Assembly (NCBI RefSeq): GCF_036884275.1
Contig: NZ_CP145607.1
Location: 2,529,001-2,593,000, forward strand
Length of the DNA stretch: 64,000 nt
Direction of reading: 5' to 3'
From: Sphingomonas kaistensis
GTDB taxonomy: Bacteria > Pseudomonadota > Alphaproteobacteria > Sphingomonadales > Sphingomonadaceae
A model generated the notes under the pieces. It was not told where the DNA came from. It ran no database searches and worked only from the letters and a program-made list of their open reading frames with translations. Shown in pieces: positions 34,245-43,400 of this stretch (within the stretch, counting starts at the first letter, position 1; each line of letters begins with the position of its first letter). Made by a program: the position numbers and the translations under genes.

Positions 34245-35917
34245 GCGGCGCTGCGTCCTTCGCTCACCGCATGGCTGGTCCAGGCGAGAAAGTCGCGCTC
34301 GATCATCGGCTCGGCGAAGACGAAGCCCTGGATGGTCTCGCAGCCCATGGTGCGCAGGATGTCGGCCTGCGCCACGGTTTCGACCGCCTCGGCGACCAGC
34401 TCGCACTCGACCCCGCGGACCAGCTGGATCACCGCCTGCACCACATTACGCGCCTGCTCGCTCGAAGTGATGTCGTGGATGAGCGACTGGTCGAGCTTGA
34501 CCCGGTCGATCGGTAACTGGCGCAGCCGCGCGATGTTGGAATAGCCGGTGCCGAAGTCGTCCAGCGCAATGGTCGCGCCCTCGCGGCGCAGCTCGGCGAT
34601 ATCGGCCAGGGTCGCTTTCGAGCATTCCATCGCGGTGGTTTCGGTGATCTCGACCTCGATCCGATCGAGCGCCACCCCGGCGTCGCCGAAGATCTGCCGC
34701 AGCCGGGGGAAGAAGTCCTGCCGTTCGAGCTGGCGCGGCGAGACATTAAAGGACACCCGGCGCGATCCGCCGCCATGCTCGTCCCAGCAAGCCAGCATCG
34801 CCGCGACTTCGGCCATCACCCAATCGCCGATATCGTTGATGACCCCGGTCTGCTCGGCAATGCCGATGAAGTACGTGGGCGGCACGGCGCCCAGCGTCGG
34901 ATGGTTCCAGCGAAGCAGGGCTTCGGCCCCGGTCACCGCGCCGCTGCCGAGGCTGAGTTGCGGTTGCAGGACGAGGCTGAATTCGTCGCGCTGGACGGCG
35001 TCGGCGAGCGCTTTTTCGGTGTCGAGCCGGTGCTGATGCTCCTGCGCAAGGGCATCGCTGAACAGGCAATGCTGGTGCCCGCCCCGCGCCTTGGCCCGGT
35101 ACATGGAGATGTCGGCGGCTCGCATCAGTTCCTCGACGCTGCGTCCGTGATCTGGCGCGAGCGCGAGCCCGACCGACGCGCCGACATCGATGCTGTGGCC
35201 GTGCAGCTCGAACGGCTCGCCGATCGCCAGCACCACCCGCCGGGCGATCCGCTCGGCCTCGGCCGTGCTGACGTCGGGAAACAGAAGCGTGAATTCGTCC
35301 CCGGCAAGGCGGGCGAGAAGCGACCGGCGGGCGCTGGCGGCGGCTTCGCTGTTGATCAGCACGCGTAGCCGGTTCGCGACCATGATCAGCAGCTGGTCGC
35401 CGCGGGCATGGCCGAGGCTGTCGTTGACCGCCTTGAAGCGGTCGAGATCGATGAACAGCATTGCGGCGGAGCGGCCCTCGGGCTTCGCCAAGCTCCGCTC
35501 GGCCTCGGCGCGGAAATTGAGGCGGTTGGGCAGGCTGGTGACCGGATCGTACATGCCCAGCGCCTGGGCATTGTCGATCGAGCTGCGCACTTCGGCGAAC
35601 AGGCTGTCCACCGCCGCCGCCACCTTGGGCATGACCCGGCGCACCGATTCGGGTGCGGGGCTGGTGAGGTCGCCTTCTTCCACCGCCAGCAGGCGATCGC
35701 GCAGCGCGGCCAGGGCACGCGCGCCTTCGCTGTTGGGCCGTTCGGCGGCGATATAGCAGACCACCAAGCAGAAGGCGCCGGCGACCAGCGCGGCGGTGAT
35801 CTGCTGCGGTAACTGGGTAATGGTGATGAAGGCGTAGAGCGAGAAGACGAACGACGCGACGCCGGCCAGCCCCGACAGGAGCATGTTGCTGATCTTGTGT
35901 GCGGTGCCGACCTTCAT
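34241..35917 (-). CDS. membrane-anchored GGDEF-EAL protein
   Basis: About 558 aa. Two N-terminal membrane helices (about 11-32 and 42-58), then a GGDEF domain (about 125-290) and an EAL domain (about 305-550). The cyclase signature reads LAGDEF, not GGDEF. The phosphodiesterase motifs GAEALLRW, DDFGTGYS and VAEAVET are kept with the Glu and Asp residues for metal binding; VAEGVET is usual. It probably hydrolyses c-di-GMP, and may also make or sense it. A GTG one codon earlier is an alternative start. Confidence 0.9.
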   Translation of the reverse strand: MKVGTAHKISNMLLSGLAGVASFVFSLYAFITITQLPQQITAALVAGAFCLVVCYIAAERPNSEGARALAALRDRLLAVEEGDLTSPAPESVRRVMPKVAAAVDSLFAEVRSSIDNAQALGMYDPVTSLPNRLNFRAEAERSLAKPEGRSAAMLFIDLDRFKAVNDSLGHARGDQLLIMVANRLRVLINSEAAASARRSLLARLAGDEFTLLFPDVSTAEAERIARRVVLAIGEPFELHGHSIDVGASVGLALAPDHGRSVEELMRAADISMYRAKARGGHQHCLFSDALAQEHQHRLDTEKALADAVQRDEFSLVLQPQLSLGSGAVTGAEALLRWNHPTLGAVPPTYFIGIAEQTGVINDIGDWVMAEVAAMLACWDEHGGGSRRVSFNVSPRQLERQDFFPRLRQIFGDAGVALDRIEVEITETTAMECSKATLADIAELRREGATIALDDFGTGYSNIARLRQLPIDRVKLDQSLIHDITSSEQARNVVQAVIQLVRGVECELVAEAVETVAQADILRTMGCETIQGFVFAEPMIERDFLAWTSHAVSEGRSAA

Positions 35918-35974
35918 CACCGCGGCACTGTTACGGCGGCGGAGTTAAGAAGCGGTTTAGCGTGAAAAGCGGCG

Positions 35975-36523
35975 CTAGCGGCGGAGGATCAGATACAGGC
36001 TCCCACCCCCGCCGTGGCGGCGATGGGCGCTGCGGACGGCGGCGATCCGCTCGGCATGGCGCGACACCGCCAGCCAGTCGTGGACCGCGGCGCGGATCTT
36101 GCCGCGCTGGATCGGCGGCTCGCCCGGGCGGTGGTGCCCGGTGATGAGGAGAATGACCCGGTCGCCCAGCGCCACCGCCCGCTCCAGCGCTTGATCGAGC
36201 GCGTCATAAGCGCGTTCGAGATTGTGGCCGTGAAGATCAACCGTGCGGTCGACGGGGACGTTTCCGGTCTTGAGCCGGCGCTCCCAATGGCCGTCGAGAT
36301 TGCCGTGAATGGTCGCCCGGCGCAGCGGCGCGGCGGTGACCGGCCGCGGCGGCGGCACGCGTCCCTTTACCAGCCTCGGCGGTGCGACGGGGACCGGGGC
36401 AACAGCGACAGGCGCCGCGATCGGACGAGGCGGGACGGCGGGCTTTGCGTCCCGGCTCAGCGGCGTGATGGTCGCGGTGACCCGCTCCCACAACGCCGCT
36501 TCCTCAGGGCTGAGCGACCGCAT
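35975..36523 (-). CDS. Smr/MutS2 domain protein
   Basis: 182 aa. The N-terminal half is Pro/Ala-rich and probably disordered (VAPVPVAPPRLVKG). The C-terminal Smr domain (about 92-180) has TVDLHGHNLERAYDALD and the glycine loop LLITGHHRPGEPP, ending GSLYLILRR. Smr domains are nicking nucleases or RNA-binding modules. Its 5' end overlaps mltA by 20 bases. The order Tim44-like, mltA, smr is an alphaproteobacterial arrangement. Confidence 0.9.
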   Translation of the reverse strand: MRSLSPEEAALWERVTATITPLSRDAKPAVPPRPIAAPVAVAPVPVAPPRLVKGRVPPPRPVTAAPLRRATIHGNLDGHWERRLKTGNVPVDRTVDLHGHNLERAYDALDQALERAVALGDRVILLITGHHRPGEPPIQRGKIRAAVHDWLAVSRHAERIAAVRSAHRRHGGGGSLYLILRR

Positions 36524-37703
36524 TGGGGGCGAGCAGGCGCGCGACGCTGGTCTTGGGCAGCAGGATCAGCGCTTCGCCCTTGGCCGACATGCCGCCGGCG
36601 ATCCGCCGCGCGTCTTCGCCAGCACCCCAGAAGGTGTCGAAGCGATTGGCGCCCTTGATCGCGCCGCCAGTATCCTGCGCCACCCACAGGCCGTCGGCAT
36701 CGTTCATCACGACGTCGAGCCAGATGGGCGCGCCCAGCGGCACGAACATCGGATCGGTCGCGACGGTGCCGCGCGGGGTCACCGGCAGGCCGAGCGCGCC
36801 GAGTGGGCCCGGCCCGGTCAATTCCTTAAAAAAGATCTTGGACAGGTTCTCGCGCATCAGGCTCATGCCGCCATCGGGCTGCGCGCGCATCCAGCGCTTG
36901 ATCGAATCCATGTCGGCACCGCCGGGCGGCAGGATGCCCCGGTCGCGCAGGAGCTTGCCGACCCCGACATATTCGCGGCCGTTCTGATTGTCGTAGCCGA
37001 TCCGCATGACCGAGCCGTCCGGCAGCTTCAGCCGGCCCGAGCCCTGGATTTCGAGAAAGAACATGTCGATCGGGTCGGCGGCGTAAGCGAGCTCGAGCCC
37101 CTTCCCCGCCAATGCACCGTCATAGACTTCGCCGCGAGTGTAATAAGGCACGCACTGGCCCGTCTCGTCGAGGCGGCCGCGTCCGGTGGTCCCGTCGGCG
37201 CGGGTGCAGCGGATGAGGTCGGGCGGCGTGCGATAGATCGGCAGCGCATAGCCCGGCCCCGGCACCCGCGAGCCGAGGATTTCGGGCTCCCAATAGCCGG
37301 TGGCGAAGGCAGGCTCCGACCCGACCTTTACCCAGGAAAAGCTGGTGGCGAAAAAGCGCTGGGCGTCGGCCGCGGTGTTCGGCAGCGCGCGCGCTTCGTC
37401 ACAGACCACGCGCCAGTCCGCGCCTTGGGTCAGTCCCGAGGTGTCGGGACGGCGAACGACCGAGGGGCAGGAGATGCGAAACGCTTCCAGCGCCCGCACC
37501 GCCGCTTCGTCGGTGAAGGTGCGCGGCGCGGCCGGGGTGATGCCGGCGAGGGCGGCCGTGGCCGGCTTGGGCGGAACCGGCGGCGGCACCGGCACCGGCG
37601 TCGTAACGGGCGGCGCGGGCTCCACCGGCGGCATGGGACGGGTGGCGCAGGCGGCCAGCGACAGGGCGAGCAGCGCTCCCAGCCCGAATTTCACCGGGGT
37701 CAC
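36504..37703 (-). CDS. mltA: murein transglycosylase A
   Basis: 399-aa lipoprotein lytic transglycosylase. Signal peptide with lipobox (LSLAACA, Cys19), a proline-rich linker, then the MltA domain with GYWEPEILGSRVPG, AYAADPIDMFFLEIQGSGRL and the 3D domain VAQDTGGAIKGANRFDTFWG. The Asp pair in the last motif is catalytic in the family. GTG start at 37703. It would cleave glycan strands at the outer membrane inner face. Confidence 0.94.
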   Translation of the reverse strand: MTPVKFGLGALLALSLAACATRPMPPVEPAPPVTTPVPVPPPVPPKPATAALAGITPAAPRTFTDEAAVRALEAFRISCPSVVRRPDTSGLTQGADWRVVCDEARALPNTAADAQRFFATSFSWVKVGSEPAFATGYWEPEILGSRVPGPGYALPIYRTPPDLIRCTRADGTTGRGRLDETGQCVPYYTRGEVYDGALAGKGLELAYAADPIDMFFLEIQGSGRLKLPDGSVMRIGYDNQNGREYVGVGKLLRDRGILPPGGADMDSIKRWMRAQPDGGMSLMRENLSKIFFKELTGPGPLGALGLPVTPRGTVATDPMFVPLGAPIWLDVVMNDADGLWVAQDTGGAIKGANRFDTFWGAGEDARRIAGGMSAKGEALILLPKTSVARLLAPNAVAQP

Positions 37704-37704
37704 C

Positions 37705-38367
37705 TCAGTCGTCGTCGGTTTCGATCAGGATCCAGTTCGGATCGTTGCTGCCGAGGTCGCGGCGGAAGGTCCAGCGGTCGCGGGTCTGGACCGCATCGCT
37801 GAGGCTGCCGGCAAGGACATTGTTGTCCGCATCGCGGGTCACCGCGGCGATGTCGGCTTCGAAGCGGACCGTGACGGTGGCAACCTTGCCCGCGACATTG
37901 GCGGCGGTGATGATCGCCTGCTCGACCGCGATCAAACGGTTATCGAGCCGCTGACCGGCAGCCTCGCGCTCGGCGATGGCTTCGTCGAACGCACCGGCGA
38001 TTTCGGGATCGAGGAAACCGCGCACCTCGTCGATGTTGCCCTTCCAGAAGGCCTCGAGGATCATCCGGTACGCACCTTGCGCCCCTTCGAGGAAGCGGGC
38101 GACATCGAAGCTCGGATCGGCCGAAAGCAGCGCGCGGACACCCGGCCCGGCGGTCGGCAGATACGCCGTATCGAGCGGTTCGGCCGAGGGGTTGACGACA
38201 TTGGCCTGCGCCGGCTGCGCCATTTCGGCCTGACGGGCGAGGGTCGGACGCGGCTCGTTGGCGTTGCGCGGAAGCTGCTGCTCGTGCCCGGTGCGTTCGC
38301 CGAGCACGCTGTACAGGCGCAACCCGACAAACAAAGCGACCAGCGCGAGGATGATGATCGAAACCAA
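37705..38367 (-). CDS. Tim44/TimA family adaptor protein
   Basis: 220 aa from TTG 38367. An N-terminal membrane helix (SIIILALVALFVGLRLYSVL) is followed by a linker and a C-terminal Tim44-like domain (about 85-215) with FLEGAQGAYRMILEAFWKGN and VRFEADIAAVTRDADNN. Bacterial members are relatives of the mitochondrial import motor subunit Tim44; function in bacteria is unclear. It is divergent from secB across 207 bases, a conserved alphaproteobacterial pairing of protein-transport genes. Confidence 0.9.
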   Translation of the reverse strand: MVSIIILALVALFVGLRLYSVLGERTGHEQQLPRNANEPRPTLARQAEMAQPAQANVVNPSAEPLDTAYLPTAGPGVRALLSADPSFDVARFLEGAQGAYRMILEAFWKGNIDEVRGFLDPEIAGAFDEAIAEREAAGQRLDNRLIAVEQAIITAANVAGKVATVTVRFEADIAAVTRDADNNVLAGSLSDAVQTRDRWTFRRDLGSNDPNWILIETDDD

Positions 38368-38574
38368 GAGTGTTCGCCTTCTTTCCCAACGGGAAGTTCA
38401 TAGGAGCAACGCTTAACATAGGCACTGGTGCCCGGCTCGCAAACCCATAGCCTAAAGCCTTGCTCGCGCCATTGCACCGCTTTGGCCCGGCTGCTAGTCG
38501 CCCGCCCCGAACAAGCCGCGGGATGCAGCCGTTTTCCCGCCATTTCTTTTAGCATGTTTGAGGGCACGAACCAC

Positions 38575-39096
38575 ATGGCCGCTTCCGATCCCGTTTCCGC
38601 CGGTGCCAACGGCGCCATCGACCAGGGCGCCACCGATGCCCCGCAGGTCGCCGCGCTGGCGCAATATGTGAAGGACCTGTCGGTCGAAAATCCCTCGGCC
38701 CCGCAGGTTTTCCAGTGGAACGAGCAGCCGCAGCTTGACGTCCAGTTCAACATCGCGGTCAACAAGGTCGCCGACGACGTCCACGAAGTGGTGCTCAAGA
38801 TCGACGCGTCGGCCCGCTCGGCCTCGGGCGTGCAGTTCGTGCTGGACCTGAGCTACGCCGGCATTTTCGGGCTTCGCAATATCCCTGAGGAGCAGCTTCC
38901 GCCCTTCCTGCTGGTCGAAGGCCCGCGGCTCCTCTTCCCGTTCGCGCGCCAGGTCGTCGCCGCCGCGACGCAGGACGCGGGCTTCCCGCCGCTGATGCTC
39001 GATCCGATCGATTTCGCCGGCATCTACCTCAGCCAGGTGGAAGCCGCGCAGGCGCAGGGCGGCGACCAGCCACAGGGCGAGCCCACCGTTCAGTAA
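38575..39096 (+). CDS. secB: protein-export chaperone SecB
   Basis: 173-aa tetrameric chaperone that keeps preproteins unfolded for SecA. Family segments: YVKDLSVENPSAPQVF, EVVLKIDASARS, YAGIFGLRNIPEEQLPPFLL, EGPRLLFPFARQVVAAATQDAGFPPLMLDPIDF (given here only as landmarks across about 100-140). Start 38575 has GAGGG about ten bases upstream; an ATG seven codons earlier (38554) lacks one. Confidence 0.95.
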   Translation: MAASDPVSAGANGAIDQGATDAPQVAALAQYVKDLSVENPSAPQVFQWNEQPQLDVQFNIAVNKVADDVHEVVLKIDASARSASGVQFVLDLSYAGIFGLRNIPEEQLPPFLLVEGPRLLFPFARQVVAAATQDAGFPPLMLDPIDFAGIYLSQVEAAQAQGGDQPQGEPTVQ

Positions 39097-39105
39097 AAAA
39101 CGGGC

Positions 39106-39125
39106 GCTCCCCGGTGACGGGGAGC
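39106..39125. terminator. hairpin after secB
   Basis: GCTCCCCG and CGGGGAGC form a perfect 8-bp stem with a GTGA tetraloop ten bases after the secB stop. There is no T-run, so it could be a processing or mRNA-stabilising hairpin or a weak terminator before murJ. Confidence 0.5.
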
Positions 39126-39150
39126 TGCCACTCGGGGGAGCGGGCGCGAG

Positions 39151-40722
39151 ATGAATCTCCTCAAGGCCACCGGCACCATCGGCGGGCTGACTCTGGTCAG
39201 CCGCATCCTCGGCTTCGCGCGCGAAATGCTGATGAGCCGGATCATGGGCGCGTCGGCCGCGGCGGACGCCTTTTTCGTCGCCTTCCGCCTCCCCAACACC
39301 TTCCGCCGCCTGTTCGGCGAAGGGGCGTTCAGTGCCGGCTTCGTCCCCCTCTACGCCCAGCGCCTGCAGGGCGAGAACGGTGAGGCGGAGGCCAAGAAAT
39401 TCTCCGAAGAAGTCCTCGCGGTCTTTCTTCCGACGCTGGTGATCTTCACTCTCATCTTTCAGCTCATCATGCCGGCGTTTGTCGCCGCCATTTCGGGCTA
39501 TTCGGGGGAAAAGCTCGAGCTTGCGACCTATCTCACCCGGATCACCTTTCCCTACCTGATCCTGATCAGCCTGGTGTCGCTGTGGGCGGGCATCCTCAAC
39601 AGCCTGGCGAAATTTACTGCCGCCGCCTTTGCGCCGGCGCTGCTGAACCTGTGCATGATGCTGGCGCTGATCCTGTTTCCGCAGGGCGGCGACTACACCG
39701 CCTTCTGGCTGGCGGTGGCAGTGACGCTGGGCGGGGTGGTCCAGCTTGCCCTGCTGATCATCTCGGCGATGCGCGCGGGCGTATCGCTGCGCCTGCGCAA
39801 GCCCAAGATCACGCCCGGCGTGAAGCAGTTCCTGGTGGTCGTCATCCCCGCCACTTTGGGCGCCGGCGTCTATCAGATCAGCGCCTTCATCGACACCTTC
39901 TTCCTCGCCCGCATCGGCACCGGCGCCTTGAGCTGGTTCAACTATGCCGACCGCCTCAACCAGCTTCCGCTCGGTGTGATCGGCGCCGCGCTCGGCACCG
40001 CCATCCTGCCGCAGATCAGCCGCTTCGTCGGCGCGAACGAGCCCGACAAGGCCGCCCATGTCCAGGCGCAGGCGCTCGATCTCGGCATGTTCCTGACCCT
40101 GCCGGCCGCGCTTGCTTTGTGCGTCGCCGCCGGGCCGCTCGCCGGCGCGCTGTTCCAGGGCGGCGAGTTCACCACGCGTGACGCCGACATCACCGCCACC
40201 GTGCTGTCGATCATCGTGCTCGGCCTGCCCGCCTATGTGCTGGTCAAAGTGCTCACCCCCGGCTTCTATTCACGCCAGGATACCGCCACCCCGGTCAAGA
40301 CCGCCGCCGTGGTGCTGGTCGTCAACGTCGTCCTCAATTTTGTCGTCCAGTCACTGTCGACCGACCCCTTGTTCCGGATCGCAGGCCTCAGCGCCGTGAT
40401 CGCCATCACCAGCTGGCTCAACTGCGCCATCCTTTACGTCATCCTCCACCGCCGCGGACATTTCCGCGTGCCGGGCTGGCTGGCGAGCCGGGTGTTCCGG
40501 CAACTCCTCGCCGGCGCGGTGATGGTGGCGGCGCTCTACGGCCTCGAGATCGCCTTCGCCGACTGGTTCACCGGCAGCGCCGGACGCCGCATCATCGCGG
40601 TGGGCGCGCTGGTCGGCATCGGCATGGGCATCTACTTCCCGCTGTGCTGGGCGATCGGCGGGGTCGATCGGCAGGCGTTCAAGGACCTCCTCCGCCGCAA
40701 GAGACCCGCCGCCAATGCCTGA
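39151..40722 (+). CDS. murJ: lipid II flippase MurJ
   Basis: 523-aa inner-membrane protein of the MOP superfamily with about 14 helices. The N terminus LLKATGTIGGLTLVSRILGF and AFFVAFRLPNTFRRLFGEGA are diagnostic, as is SWFNYADRLNQLPLGVIG. It flips lipid II for peptidoglycan synthesis. It overlaps trpS by 8 bases. Confidence 0.96.
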   Translation: MNLLKATGTIGGLTLVSRILGFAREMLMSRIMGASAAADAFFVAFRLPNTFRRLFGEGAFSAGFVPLYAQRLQGENGEAEAKKFSEEVLAVFLPTLVIFTLIFQLIMPAFVAAISGYSGEKLELATYLTRITFPYLILISLVSLWAGILNSLAKFTAAAFAPALLNLCMMLALILFPQGGDYTAFWLAVAVTLGGVVQLALLIISAMRAGVSLRLRKPKITPGVKQFLVVVIPATLGAGVYQISAFIDTFFLARIGTGALSWFNYADRLNQLPLGVIGAALGTAILPQISRFVGANEPDKAAHVQAQALDLGMFLTLPAALALCVAAGPLAGALFQGGEFTTRDADITATVLSIIVLGLPAYVLVKVLTPGFYSRQDTATPVKTAAVVLVVNVVLNFVVQSLSTDPLFRIAGLSAVIAITSWLNCAILYVILHRRGHFRVPGWLASRVFRQLLAGAVMVAALYGLEIAFADWFTGSAGRRIIAVGALVGIGMGIYFPLCWAIGGVDRQAFKDLLRRKRPAANA

Positions 40723-41740
40723 CGCCGCCGCAGCCACGCCCGTGACGAGAGTGCTGTCGGGCATTCAACCGACCGGCAACCTCCATCTCGGCAATTTGCT
40801 TGGCGCGATCCTGCGCTGGGTGCGGATGCAGGACGAGGCGCCGTGCCTGTTCTTTCTCGCCGACCTCCACTCGCTGAGCGACCACATTCCCGCCGACACC
40901 CGCCGCGCGCAGGTCCGCAGCATGGCGGCGGCGCTGATCGCCAGCGGGATCGACCCCGACAAGGCAGTGCTGTTCGCCCAGTCCGACGTCCCCGCCCACG
41001 CCGAGCTCTGCTGGCTCTTGAACGGCACCGCCCGCATGGGCTGGCTTCACCGGATGACCCAGTGGAAGGACAAATCGGGCAAGAACAAGGAAGGCGCGTC
41101 GGTCGCCCTGTTCGACTATCCCGTCCTCCAGGCCGCCGACATCCTGCTTTACCAGGCCAGCCACGTCCCCGTCGGCGAGGACCAGAAACAGCATATCGAG
41201 CTGACCCGCGACATCGCGAACAAGTTCAACCTCGACACCGGCACCGAGACTTTTGTCGTGCCCGAGCCGTTCATCGGCGGCGGGGTCGCGGCGCGGGTCA
41301 TGTCCTTGCGCGACGGCAGCGCCAAGATGAGCAAGTCCGACCCGTCGGACATGAGCCGCATCAACCTTATCGACAGCGACGACGAGATCGCCGCCAAGAT
41401 CCGCAAGGCCCGCACCGATCCCGAGTCGCTGCCGGGTGATCCCGACTTGCTCAAGGAGCGGCCCGAAGCGCGCAACCTCGTCGGCATCATGGCCGCGGTC
41501 ACTGGCGAGAGCGAGACCGCCATACTCGCCCGCTTCGAAGGCCAGGGCTTCGGCGCGTTCAAGCCCGCGCTCGCCGACGCGCTGGTCGCCGCTATCTCGC
41601 CGATCCGTAGCCGCTACGAGGCGCTGCAGGGCGATCATGCCGAGCTCGACCGCTTGCTCGATGAGGGGGCGGCCAAGGCGAACGAACTGGCCGCGCCGAC
41701 CCTGCTCGCGGCCAAGCGGGCGCTGGGCCTCGGGCGCTGA
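40715..41740 (+). CDS. trpS: tryptophanyl-tRNA synthetase
   Basis: 341-aa class I synthetase. SGIQPTGNLHLGNLLGA carries the HIGH-type HLGN (24-27) and AKMSKSDPSD the KMSKS loop near residue 205. Also ADLHSLSDH and YPVLQAADILLYQA. Cytosolic, essential. Translationally coupled to murJ through an 8-base overlap. Confidence 0.97.
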   Translation: MPDAAAATPVTRVLSGIQPTGNLHLGNLLGAILRWVRMQDEAPCLFFLADLHSLSDHIPADTRRAQVRSMAAALIASGIDPDKAVLFAQSDVPAHAELCWLLNGTARMGWLHRMTQWKDKSGKNKEGASVALFDYPVLQAADILLYQASHVPVGEDQKQHIELTRDIANKFNLDTGTETFVVPEPFIGGGVAARVMSLRDGSAKMSKSDPSDMSRINLIDSDDEIAAKIRKARTDPESLPGDPDLLKERPEARNLVGIMAAVTGESETAILARFEGQGFGAFKPALADALVAAISPIRSRYEALQGDHAELDRLLDEGAAKANELAAPTLLAAKRALGLGR

Positions 41741-41852
41741 GACATCCTCGGTTCACCGCCGCGCCGCCACCCTTCATCGACGGTTCAAGTCACTTGGCGC
41801 TATAAGCGTCTCGTTTAACGGGACTTTCCCCGAGTCGAGGGTTTATCGCGTC

Positions 41853-42578
41853 ATGACTTTCCTCAAGAAAATCGTCGCCGCCGCGTTGGTCGGCGCGGCC
41901 AGCATCGGCCTGTCGGGCTGCGCCACCGGCCTTCCCGCCAAGGTCACTCGCTTCCAGGCCATGCCCGCGCCGCAGGGGCAGAGCTTCTTTGTCGTGCCGG
42001 GCACCGGCCTGGCGCAAGGCGGCGGACTTGAATGGAGCCGCTACGCCGCGCTGGTCGCCCAGCAGATGCAGGCGCAGGGTTATGCCCAGGCCGCCAGCCC
42101 GGCGCAGGCGACCATGATCGTGCAGCTTGGCTACAACGTCGACCAGGGCACAGAACGGCGCGTGGTCGATCCGATCGGAGCGGGTGGCTACGATCCCTTT
42201 TATCGCGGCTTTTATAGCCCCTACGGCATCTACGGCAGCCGCTTCGACCCGCGCTTCGGCGTTTATTACGGACGGCCCTATTACAGCCGCTACGGCTATT
42301 ACGGCGGTTACCGCTCGCCCTTCTACTACGGCTGGGACGACCCGTTCTGGTATGGCGGTGCCAGCGTCCGCGAATATACCGAATACAAGTCGGAGCTCGA
42401 CCTCGACATCCGTCGCCGGGTCGACAACCAGCAGTTGTTCGACGGCCGGGCGCAGGCGCGGTCCACCACCGACAACACGCAGGTGCTGGTCCCCAACCTG
42501 ATCCAGGCCATGTTCACCGGCTTCCCCGGCCGCAGCGGTGAATCGATCCGGATCACGGTGCCGGCGCAGAAGCGCTAA
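41853..42578 (+). CDS. DUF4136-type lipoprotein
   Basis: 241 aa. Lipoprotein signal peptide MTFLKKIVAAALVGAASIGL with lipobox LSGC. Residues about 30-105 and 170-235 resemble the DUF4136 fold. The middle (about 110-170) is rich in Tyr, Gly, Phe and Pro (YYGRPYYSRYGYYGGYRSPF), a likely flexible surface segment. Outer-membrane-associated and of unknown function. Confidence 0.78.
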   Translation: MTFLKKIVAAALVGAASIGLSGCATGLPAKVTRFQAMPAPQGQSFFVVPGTGLAQGGGLEWSRYAALVAQQMQAQGYAQAASPAQATMIVQLGYNVDQGTERRVVDPIGAGGYDPFYRGFYSPYGIYGSRFDPRFGVYYGRPYYSRYGYYGGYRSPFYYGWDDPFWYGGASVREYTEYKSELDLDIRRRVDNQQLFDGRAQARSTTDNTQVLVPNLIQAMFTGFPGRSGESIRITVPAQKR

Positions 42579-42593
42579 ACGCCTCACCAATTG

Positions 42594-42663
42594 CGTCGTC
42601 CCGGCAAAGGCCGGGACCTCGGGAGAAAATCGCCTGAGGTCCCGGCCTGCGCCGGGACGACGT
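42594..42663. repeat. dispersed inverted repeat (TCCCGGC family), copy 2
   Basis: The left arm starts CGTCGTCCCGGCAAAGGCCG; the right arm ends in GCGCCGGGACGACGT. The 27-bp arms differ at only about two positions and enclose a spacer of about 15 bases. Transcripts from both flanking convergent genes would form a long hairpin here, so it may act as a bidirectional terminator. Related to 31936-32011. Confidence 0.8.
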
Positions 42664-42668
42664 CTTTT

Positions 42669-43301
42669 CTACTTCGCGCGCTCGATCCGACGTGCAGCGT
42701 CGTCGAGGATATCGATTACTTCGTTCAGCAGGGGCTCGTTCCAGCCGTGCTGCGCGGCCCGGTTGCCGAGCGCATTCATCAGATTGCCGACTGCGCGGCC
42801 AAGCTCGGGACGCGACGATCGGCGCCGCCCCTCGCCGCTCGCTTCCAGCCGCTCGAACAGCGCCGTCACCTCGGACTCGCGCTCGGCGAGATGCGCTCGT
42901 CCCTCGTCGGTGATCGCGAAGCTCTTCTTGTTGGCGCCGGCATTCGCCTGCCGCTCGATCAGCCCCATGTCCTCGAGCAATTCGAGATTGGTGTAGAGGA
43001 TCCCCGCGCTTGGCGCATAATCGCCGTGGGTCATCTCCTCGAGCGCCTTGATGATCGCATAGCCGTGGCGCGGTTCGTCGGCGATCAGCTTCAGGATGAT
43101 CAGCTGGAATTCTTCCGAGCTGAACATCCGCCGCTTGCGTCCGCGCGGACCATGCCCGCCCCAGCCGCCGCCCCGCGGCCCCTCACCGCCCGGCTCGAAG
43201 TGGATGTTTCCAAACGGAAAGCTCCAGTCGCGACCGCCGAATTGCATAGGGGACGTCGGGTCGGGACGGCCATGCCGCCGGCCGTGAAAATGAAACCGCA
43301 T
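42669..43301 (-). CDS. PadR family transcriptional regulator
   Basis: 210 aa. After an unusual N terminus rich in His, Gly, Arg and Phe (MRFHFHGRRHGRPDP to about residue 57), the PadR winged helix spans about 60-135: LIILKLIADEPRHGYAIIKA, SAGILYTNLELLEDMGLI, KKSFAITDEGRAHL. A helical dimerisation region completes it. Start 43301 has AAGAGGAG at a spacing of about 8. PadR proteins usually repress neighbouring or their own genes; the target is not evident. His-rich N termini can bind metal (inference). Confidence 0.9.
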   Translation of the reverse strand: MRFHFHGRRHGRPDPTSPMQFGGRDWSFPFGNIHFEPGGEGPRGGGWGGHGPRGRKRRMFSSEEFQLIILKLIADEPRHGYAIIKALEEMTHGDYAPSAGILYTNLELLEDMGLIERQANAGANKKSFAITDEGRAHLAERESEVTALFERLEASGEGRRRSSRPELGRAVGNLMNALGNRAAQHGWNEPLLNEVIDILDDAARRIERAK

Positions 43302-43400
43302 CTTGCCTGCTCCTCTTATTGAGCGTTCAAGATATATTTTAGAGCAATCTTTGCAAGACAGGCATGGCGCTTGGCCGCCTATCTTTCTACGAGCCGACGA

